64,000 bases of DNA from Aurantiochytrium sp. KH105 (Eukaryota > Sar > Bigyra > Thraustochytrida > Thraustochytriidae). The notes under the pieces are model-generated. The model ran no database searches, was not told where the DNA came from, and saw only the letters and a program-made list of their open reading frames with translations. Where the stretch lies: contig BGKB01000049.1 in NCBI GenBank assembly GCA_003116975.1, positions 248,001-312,000 of the forward strand, read 5' to 3'. Both the position numbers and the translations under genes were made by a program. This document shows positions 19,933 through 27,890 of this stretch, piece after piece (position 1 is the first letter of the stretch; every line of letters begins with the position of its first letter).

Positions 19933-22900
19933 ATGGCCGAAGGCGAAGACGCCGTGGCGTCCGCGCTGCAGGAGGTCGAGAGAAACGCAGACAGAGTCGA
20001 GTACGTTTTCGAGGAGAGATGGGCGGCCTGCGCGACTGTCACTGCGGTGCGCGCGTATGCTTTTGGCATCGCACGCGAGGAACACGAGAAGAGTGATTTT
20101 GTTGACTTTGACGGAGAACCTCATCAGCCTTCAAAATGCAGGTCTTGGCGACGCAGGTGTCCAGACGCTGGCCCTGGCCTTGAAAAAAACATCAAAGCTC
20201 AAGGCAATTTTGTACGTTTAATCGTCTCTCTCTAACACACACACGCACATTCGTTTCGCGACCGAAAAATTATTCATGCTCACCACAAAGTTTTGACGCG
20301 TGCAGGCTTGGAGGTAACAATATTGGCATTCAAGGGACCTTGGCTCTCGCCGAGGCTTTGAAAGTGAACGTCTCTTTGCTGGATCTCAAGTAGGTGTCGG
20401 ACAAGAAAGCACGCTTCTTCCTTTCTTTCTATTCTTAATCGCTCACCTGGGGTGAAGTGAACCTCCAGCTAACTCATGTCGCTTGCGAGGACACAGTCTC
20501 TGGAAGAACAGCCTTGGCCCAGAGGGCGCAACAGCCCTAGCCGATGCCCTCATACACAACACCTCATTACAGAGTCTCGAGTACGTGTGTCTTTTCTGTC
20601 AGCATTACGGCGTGGAACACTTGTTTATACTGACCTCGAATCGATAGTCTGCGCCTCAACAATATCGGTGATAGAGGTGCCGTAGCGCTGTGCAGGGCGC
20701 TCGGCCAACCTTCCAGTTCTCTGCAAGTGCTCACGTAAGTTATGCCACCCTTTTCGCAAAGATCTACTCTTTTTCCACGGCTAACGCAACGATGATTGTC
20801 GTGTGCCATTGTGCTGGAAATAGCCTCAACAGTAATAACCTTGGCGACGAGGGAACCAAGGCCTTAGCAGCAGCGCTGAAGCAGAACACTTCTTTGCAGG
20901 CTCTCAAGTACGTTGCATATTACAAACACGCGAAAAGAAAATCGTATACAACCTCTGACACGCTCTTATTTTTCTGTAATCTCAATCGAAAACGAAAAGT
21001 CTCGGTGACAATAACGTTGGCGATGAGGGAGCGAGCGCACTAGCAGAATTCATTGGAGAGAGCTCCAATCTACACGAGGTTGAGTACGTTATACTGCATT
21101 TTGACTGCATGCAACAGCAACAACAACCACAACAACGAATTGCTCACTTCGATTTATTTTGGCCACAAATACGAACTCGGTAGCCTCCAGTACAACAAAA
21201 TTGGAGATGTAGGAGCACAAGCTCTGTCCAAGGCGCTTGGGCAAAATGTCTCACTTCAAGTCCTCTAGTAAGTCTACTATCCGTACTCTGAAGAGTTGCA
21301 TCCAAACATCGCGACTGACGGAAAAGAGCTGGAACTTGACCTTGCACTTTCCTCCGGATTAATAACGCTCTGCGTCTACATGCAGTCTCCGGTACAATAA
21401 TATCAAGGATCAAGGTCTTCTTTCTCGAATTCATGACGCTCTTAAGCGCAACGAAATGGCATCTCCACCGCGTGCACCCGTCTCAGACCTAGATAAAGAA
21501 GGGCGCTCTGTGGATCCCGCCGCATGGCTCGAAGCGGTGAGCGCTGCCATTACACAGGGAGATGCGCACGCCTGGGGGCGCGCCAAGCTAATGGTGGTTG
21601 GGCGGGGTGCAGCTGGCAAGACTTCGACGGTGCGCTCCCTTCTTGGACAGGCGTCACGTGTCGAGCATCTCTCGACCGAAGTGGCTGACATCCATCGCAC
21701 GCGCGCGCAGGACTGGCACCCTCTCGAATCAGATCACGGCGAATTTGATGCGCAGGTCCGGTATGCAGCGACGCAACGTCTCGTGGCTGCAGCACGCAAC
21801 GGACAAGAGCTCTCCGCGTCGACGTCGGGCCAAAGTACCGGAGATGAGGCGACTGACCGTCCCAAGTCGCCATCCGGTTCCCCCAAGAGTGTCGGCGCCT
21901 CGGAATCGCCAGAGCCGCTGCTTGCACCCAATGACGTAGCGCGTCGATTTTCCGTCAGCGCAAAGGAGCAAACACTCTTGCAGGACTCGGCAGCAGACCG
22001 TAAAGCGAGCTTTACAATATGGGACTATGGTGGCCAGCAGGTCTTTTACGCGCTTCATCACATTTTTCTCACGGACAAGGGTCTCTACCTGGTTGTCTTT
22101 GACATGCGCGAGATCATTGGCAAGGAGCAATTCAAAGATGGTCTCTCGCCCGACGAGTACGCCAAGCTGGCGACGCAAGACGAAGCCATTGAGTTTTTGC
22201 GCTTTTGGCTCAACAGCATCAAGCTCCATGCCCCTCGTGCCCCGGTTCTCTTGGTGGGGACGCACAAAGACGAGGTGCACGATTTGCATGCGGTTCAAAA
22301 TGTGCTCGGTAATCGCAAGGTCATCAACATACACGGAACCTTGGTCAGGCCTCCGGGGAGCTCCTTTTTTGCCATCAACAATCGTAGCTCAGATCCGCAT
22401 CGTGCCGCAGCGTTGCGTGCTGCCATTGCCAAAACGGCCGCGGCGCAGAGTTACGTACATGAGCAAGTCCCCTTGGCCTGGCTGAAAATCCACGAAGACT
22501 TGCTTGAAAGTGATACGCCTTTTGTCACCTTTGAGAATGTTGTCGCGCGTGGTGCCGCATATGGACAGTCTCGTGCAGCCATCGAGAAGATGCTCGCTTA
22601 CTTTCACGGCCTCGGCGTGGTTATACATCTTGGAGGTTCCGAGGTGCTGAAACGTGTGGTGGTAATCGACCCACAATGGCTTCTGGACAAGCTCGCTCGC
22701 GTCATTGCTGATGACATGCATGCCCAAAGTCTTTATCGCGATGAAAGGCTCTTAGCTGCTGAGTTGATGCCAGCCTTTGAGCGAATGCATGACCATGCGA
22801 TTGCGTCGCGGCGGCTTCTCGAATGGCTCTGGGAAGACCAAGAAGTCGATTATCTCCTTGGCTTCATGGACGCCAACATGTTGCTGTGCCCTTGGCACTT

Positions 22901-23993
22901 TGATGACGAAGATGAAGACAAAGAAGATGACGATGATGATGGCAAGAAGACGGACGCATACCTGATTTCTGGATTACTGTCGGACGCTGTGGAAGACGTC
23001 AAAACGGAGGATTTTGAGCCAGGGCTCTCGTGCGAACTTGATTTTTCCGGCTTCTTTTTGCCCAATGGAGTCTTTCACCGACTGATTGCGCAATGCGCCA
23101 AGTACGCGGTCCGGCCAGAGGTAACGGGCGACGATGAACCCATGAAGCCAGCACTGGGACGCCGGCAGGCCATGCTGTCTTTTGGCATCAACGACTTTTT
23201 GCTCACGGTAGATGGAGATGTCGTGCGGATCTGCGTCGACAAAAACGCTGAACGGCCTGCCATGGTCATCAAAGTTCTGGTCTCCATGCTTCGCGAACAG
23301 GCAGAGACGGTCTTCGGTGGTCTTCCATGGAAACTGTTGCTCGTGAGCCCCACGACTCAGGTCGCGGTGGCGTACGCTAAGATCGTTGCGAAGCGCGAGG
23401 AAGGTCGCTTGGACGCACGTCTGCGCGGCCCGAATCGCAAAGTTGCCGCCGTGAGCGAGTTCGAGCCCTTTTTCACGGAGAAGATTGGCGCGCTCGACAC
23501 CGATGAAGATGGCCCGTCGGTACCTGCATTCGCGGACGTTCCTGCGCTGGCTCGTGGCGAAGACACGCACGTGTTTTTGAGTCATATCCAGTCAACAGGG
23601 GGCGATTTGGCCGACATGCTGCGGCTCAAGCTGGAAAATCGCGGTCTGCGAGTCTGGTTTGACCAGGCGCATCGCGCTGTGCTCAATCAGGAGGCCATGC
23701 TCGACGGCGTCCGCCGCGCGCGCACCTATGTGCTGATTTTGACGGCCGGGGTCTTTGCCAGCGACGCTGTCAAGGCAGAGCTTGAGTGCGCTTGTCGTGC
23801 CAACAAGCGCATTGTTGTGGTCCACGAGCCGGATACGCACCGCTCGAGCTACGTAAACTTTGGCGAATACATTGATGCCACACCGAGCTTTTGCCCAGGT
23901 CTTTTCAACGAGGAGGAGTCGCTGCCGGTGCGCCGCAAGTGGTACGAGGAGGACGCCTTTTTCGATGAGTTTCTCCGCCGCTGTTTTCGATAA
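19933..23993 (+). CDS. LRR-Roc-COR-TIR protein (NLR-like ROCO, 9 exons)
   Basis: I rebuilt a 1088-residue protein from exons 19933-20000, 20128-20211, 20306-20389, 20497-20580, 20648-20734, 20824-20907, 21000-21083, 21184-21267 and 21386-23993; all eight introns are phase 2. Residues 23-245 are eight ribonuclease-inhibitor-type LRRs (LGDNNVGDEGASALAEFI style), one per 84-nt exon (one is 87). A Roc GTPase follows: P-loop GRGAAGKT (292-299), a low-complexity insert of about 70 residues, WDYGGQQ (G3, about 432-438) and GTHKDE (G4, about 510). COR spans about 580-880 (IDPQWLLDKL; GFFLPNGVFHRLI) with an Asp/Glu-rich insert near 726-745. The C-terminal 143 residues are an atypical TIR fold: HVFLSHIQSTGGD, RVWFDQ, then SDAVKAELECA, whose first Glu sits where the catalytic Glu of TIR NADases lies. 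No signal peptide, so cytosolic. A sensor-switch-effector role is inferred. Confidence 0.9.
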
Positions 23994-24068
23994 TGAGCTC
24001 GCAGACGAGGAGGAAAAGTAGTAGTATTTTGAAAAAGTTATTTTTGGGCCTGGACCTGTGGATGCAAG

Positions 24069-24070
<2 letters not shown>

Positions 24071-24104
<34 letters not shown>
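24071..24104. repeat. CT dinucleotide microsatellite
   Basis: About 15 uninterrupted CT units, 80 bases after the TIR gene stop codon. Confidence 0.95.
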
Positions 24105-24106
<2 letters not shown>

Positions 24107-24299
24107 GCATCGCCTGTCCTTGTGGCCCCGGGGGCCACTACTCCAGACACATGTGTTCGCACACACTCCGCACACACACGGACGGACACGCACGCGCGCC
24201 TGTCGCCGTTTTGTCCTTGCAGGCCCTCGCCGACCCTTGAACGGAGCACCGTCCGTCCGCTTGGCCGACCGAGTCAGTCATTAGCTCGGCCATTGCCAG

Positions 24300-24357
24300 A
24301 CCCAGCGCAGCCCAGCCCAGCGCAGCGCAGCACAGCGCAGCGCAGCACAGCACAGCT
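24300..24357. repeat. CAGCG/CACAG pentanucleotide array
   Basis: Imperfect tandem five-base units (cagcg, cagcc, cacag), the first of two pentamer arrays in this spacer. Confidence 0.85.
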
Positions 24358-24490
24358 CCGAGTGAGCAAGGATCAACCTGCCGAAAGGTCGTCGCGTGCC
24401 TAGCAGGAAGGGGATCGCTACTAAGCCGCAACCAACCAGTCGCCAGTCTTGGCACCGAAAGGCGCTCCTCGCCGGCCGCGGCGGCCACCG

Positions 24491-24590
24491 CCTTGGCTTG
24501 GCTTGGCTCGGCTTGGCTTGGCTTGGCTTGGCTTGGCTTGGCTTGGCTTGGCTTGGCTTGGCTTGGCTTGGCTTGGCCTGGCCTGGCCTG
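24491..24590. repeat. TTGGC pentanucleotide array
   Basis: About 20 tandem copies of ggctt/ttggc with a few C/T variants at the ends. Frames through it encode GLAWL- or SQAKP-type repeats and are not genes. Confidence 0.95.
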
Positions 24591-25461
24591 ACGCGTCTTG
24601 CGGCGTCCGAAGAGTGCTGCTGTAGCGCGTAAGTACCACCTCGGTACACACACCCTTTAGGGGCATCCCTGGCGGGCCGGTCCTAGCGGAGGTGGTAGCG
24701 ACATCACTAGGGACATGGGGCGAGTGTCCATGTAGCGGCACGTGCCGGCAGCGACGAAGAGCGCGAAGAAGGCGTCGCGGAGACGCGCGGCCTGTGCGGA
24801 CAGGGATGACGGTCGCTGCGGCGATGAATTGTGCACGCACGCGCGGCCCGGGGGTGTGCGGGGTGGAATTGGTGGACGCCTGGGACAGAGAAAGCTGGGT
24901 TTCTGGTTGGGACCGCAGTGCCGCACCGAGTATTCACAACAATTATCTTGAAGCGGCTGCGGCCAGCTCGTCTTGATAATGAAAAGACTGCTACGCGAAC
25001 CGCTTGCTAGGTCGGTTGGCCTGGTGGGATTGGACAATCGCTGTGTCCTGGACGCGTGAGGTCCAGCAGACTCTCCGACCCGGGGCGCGAGTCAAGGCGA
25101 CCGCGGCGGCCACATGTGCTGGAGGCGAGTGCGTGCTTTTCTTGCTTTTCTCTTGCACGTGTAGTGTTTGGTTTGCTTTGCTTGTTTTTCTTGCTTATAC
25201 TCGCTTGCATGCTTGCCTGGCTTGGGTGCGTCGATGCATCAATCTTGAGAGTCGCTTCAAGTCGCGCGTGCTGGCCCGCGATTTGGATCTGCGCAGCGGC
25301 ACGTTCGCGAATGGAATGGCGGCGACGCGGACGCGTCGTGGGCGCGCGGCAATGCCGGCTGCAGCAAAACCGAAACCTCGAGAACCAAAAAGCAAAACAA
25401 CAACCTCAAGAATCAGCAAGACAAAGTAGAGCAAACCGCTAATTTCTAAAAGCAAAGGACA

Positions 25462-25653
25462 ATGGGCTGCGTTCAGAGCATGATTGAGAAACTCCAGGAC
25501 CCGGAGGCTGCCGCCCAGGCTGCCGCCGAGAAGGCCGCGGAGAAGGCTGCCGACAAGGCCGCCGACAAGGCCGCCCAAAAGGCTGCCCAGATGGTCGCCT
25601 CCAAGATGGAAGGCAAGGCTGGAAAGGAGCCCGAGGACGAGGATGAAGCCTGA
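25462..25653 (+). CDS. Small Ala/Lys-rich protein with N-myristoylation signal
   Basis: A 63-residue open frame with ATG at 25462 (context aggacaATGGG). It begins MGCVQS: Gly2 and Ser6 fit the N-myristoylation consensus and Cys3 a neighbouring palmitoylation site. Residues 15-48 are a helix of four-residue units (AAEK, AADK, AAQK), encoded by a GCCGCC(G/C)AN-AAG type repeat. The C-terminus is acidic (KEPEDEDEA). The expected product is a membrane-tethered amphipathic helical peptide, reminiscent in composition only of small acylated Ala-rich proteins. I know no homologue. The start motif and ordered composition argue that it is real, but its shortness and repetitive coding leave doubt. Confidence 0.55.
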   Translation: MGCVQSMIEKLQDPEAAAQAAAEKAAEKAADKAADKAAQKAAQMVASKMEGKAGKEPEDEDEA

Positions 25654-25799
25654 TGCACTCCCCGTTCTCCCGTCCAAGGAAGAGTGTGAGCATTCATCAG
25701 GCCTATACCTTGCACACCGAACGTTGACTAGTATAAACAGTCGCCAGTAATATTTCCTTTTTGTGTGACTTCTACTTGCTGAGGGAGATTTACATTAAG

Positions 25800-27293
25800 T
25801 TAGGCAACTGAAACCACGTGCAGGTGATCGTCGGCGTCAACGTTTACCGACGGCGACTTGCTCTTTGGAAGGGTCATATTGAAACGCATTGCAGATGCAT
25901 CCCTTGAGCATGTCGACTGCTCTTGCTGCGGCCGTGCCCTGTGCTGACTTTTCCGCGCAAGCGGGGAGCGAAAAGCAGTGATCTTGAGGTAAGACTCGCC
26001 GGCCAGGGTGAGAAAAGTAGTGACAAAGACAAATCCACGGCCCGGTGGCGAATAGGATACATCATGCCCTGACAAGAGTATGGAAATGGATGACACAACC
26101 ATCAAGAGCGCGGAGCCTAGTAGTTTGCGCGTCATGCGTAGCGAGGCGTCTTGGGATCGCCAGAGGTCCAGCGCCCGAGCGCGAAATGTCATTGTTGAGG
26201 TTTCGTCCTTGACAATTGTAGTTTCTGCCAGTCGACGCCGGACAGCACGGAGGACCCGCGTGAAACGCCATCCTGCAGCAACAAAAAGCACGGCGACGCC
26301 AAAGTTGACCAGAGAAATTATGAGAGGTCCCAACTCTGCCAAGACGACACCCTGGAACGCGGCGACTCCCGTCAGGCTCACATCGACCACAAAGAAGCAA
26401 ATGGCAAAAGCGACAAAGAGAATTCGACCTCGTTGCGAAAGCGTTGCCGTCTCGTTAGCTCGTAGCTTGAGTGTGGCGCGGGTCAAATCGTCCCATGCCA
26501 AAAACATGACTGTCGAGCCCAGCCAGCTCAGTGGCATGCTTATGGTGAGCAGGAAGCGGCCCTGCGAGTATGTAAAGACGCCGCGTGTCCACACAGGGTC
26601 CACCCCGGCGTAGATTGCCCGCAGCAATGAAGCAGCGATTTCGAGCGAAATGCAAGCTGTTGCATTGGAGGCCAAACGCTGGCCGCGCAGTCGCAAGGCA
26701 CCCGCGCCCGCGACGGCTACATTTGCAATCGTTACAATGATTTGGCACGCGATGAGACCCGAGGCGTAGTATGCAGTCCACGTACTGGGTGTGCTCGTCA
26801 ACGATACTTTGGTCCCTGGTTCAAGAAATGGAGTCACCGTGGACGAATACTCGAGCGCAATCATACCGCTTGCGCGGGCCTCTTCCCAAACATCATAATC
26901 TTGCACCACGAGAAACTCGTGTCCAATCTGATCGTAGGAGATACGCAAGAGCGCTACGCCGCCCACTTGTTCGGCCATGAGCGCGAGCCGTGCGTAGCCG
27001 CAAAAGAAGCAAGACGAATCGAAACTAGAGAGCACCAAGGCCATATTTTCGGTTGCAGAGTACGCGTTTCGATCATCGTCAGATGGGCCTTGGCAGCCAT
27101 GCTCGCACCACGCCAGGTCGAATGCTGCAAGCGTCACGTTTAAGTCTGACACCTCGGGGCTAAATTCCAATCTTGTCGTTTCGATTTCCAGCGCGACAGT
27201 GTTGCCGTCTGCCGCAAAGATGCGCGATGCATGCGCCCCGCTCGCGTTGATCAGAACCAGACACGCCGCTATCGGAGCGGCGCTTCGCAGCAT
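25800..27293 (-). CDS. Multi-pass membrane protein with signal peptide and Cys-containing ectodomain
   Basis: A 497-residue protein from the ATG at 27293, which opens a signal peptide (MLRSAAPIAACLVLINASGAHA). Residues 23-195 are extracytoplasmic, with Cys pairs near WCEHGC and CFFCGY and potential N-glycosylation sites. About seven hydrophobic helices follow from residue 200 (SGLIACQIIVTIANVAVAGAGA first, VFVTTFLTLAGESYLKI last), then a hydrophilic Lys/Arg-rich tail. Ectodomain plus about seven helices resembles receptor topology, but no GPCR motif is visible and I do not recognise the family. An upstream in-frame ATG at 27413 exists; a GTAAGT donor-like site just after it (about 27386) suggests a possible small 5' exon, which I could not join in frame. 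Confidence 0.6.
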   Translation of the reverse strand: MLRSAAPIAACLVLINASGAHASRIFAADGNTVALEIETTRLEFSPEVSDLNVTLAAFDLAWCEHGCQGPSDDDRNAYSATENMALVLSSFDSSCFFCGYARLALMAEQVGGVALLRISYDQIGHEFLVVQDYDVWEEARASGMIALEYSSTVTPFLEPGTKVSLTSTPSTWTAYYASGLIACQIIVTIANVAVAGAGALRLRGQRLASNATACISLEIAASLLRAIYAGVDPVWTRGVFTYSQGRFLLTISMPLSWLGSTVMFLAWDDLTRATLKLRANETATLSQRGRILFVAFAICFFVVDVSLTGVAAFQGVVLAELGPLIISLVNFGVAVLFVAAGWRFTRVLRAVRRRLAETTIVKDETSTMTFRARALDLWRSQDASLRMTRKLLGSALLMVVSSISILLSGHDVSYSPPGRGFVFVTTFLTLAGESYLKITAFRSPLARKSQHRARPQQEQSTCSRDASAMRFNMTLPKSKSPSVNVDADDHLHVVSVA

Positions 27294-27890
27294 GGTATAG
27301 ACGTACGTTCTTTGTTTTTGTAAAATAAAAGCGCTCTGCCCTTGTTGCGCGTCAGGCCCGAGAGGGCTCATCTCGAAATCACTTACTTTGTTGACGGGAA
27401 TCGGACCCTGCATTGACTTTCATCTCTTTTTTCCTTCACACGACTTTCCCAGCCTTGGCATCACGCATGCTCAGGGCGGCTCTTCTGACAAAGTGGACGT
27501 GCTCCCTCCTCGAATGTCCCTCTCTCCGCCTCCCCCTCCTTTCCTTCTTCCTTTCTTTCTTGCTTTCTTTCCTTGCTTTCCTTGCTTTCTTTCTCTCCTC
27601 GTGCAGCTCCCTGTCCTCTCTGCGTGGTCCATGGCTGCCGGCGGACAGTTTGGAAAAACTCGCATGCAAAGGGCGAAAAGGGCCACCAAGGAGGTGCGCA
27701 AGCAGACTGAGCACGGTCCCTGAGCTCCGTGACGACGACGGTGACCGTGCTCGCGACCGTAAATCGTGGGAGATAATCGATCGATCGGCAGGATCTTGGT
27801 ATGATGAGACAAACAGAGGCATGATGCTCTACTACACGTGTTTACACTTTTTCTTCTATCAACGCCCAACCCGTCCGATGTCCCCAAGGG
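27294..27890. other. Spacer with pyrimidine-rich tract
   Basis: Promoter side of the membrane-protein gene and 3' flank of the OTU gene. A long CTTT/CCTT tract lies at about 27530-27600. No gene seen. Confidence 0.45.

Larger units (their letters stand above)
23994..25461. other. Repeat-rich spacer
   Basis: Holds the 3' flank of the TIR gene, a CT microsatellite, a CAGCG/CACAG array and a TTGGC array (separate entries), then about 800 bases with no supported gene. Short frames here are repeat translations. The final 300 bases presumably contain the promoter and leader of the small gene at 25462. Confidence 0.5.

Noticed and set aside
19256-20221. 321-residue plus-strand open frame upstream of the LRR-Roc-COR-TIR gene
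   Set aside because: Only its last about 30 codons (SLQNAGLGDAGVQTLALAL) are real, as exon 2. Upstream it reads through the promoter, exon 1 in a wrong frame and intron 1. The exon 1 model from ATG 19933 joins in frame at 20000/20128.
24396-24840. GLAWLGLAW- and SQAKPSQAKP-type open frames
   Set aside because: They are translations of the TTGGC pentamer array on the two strands.
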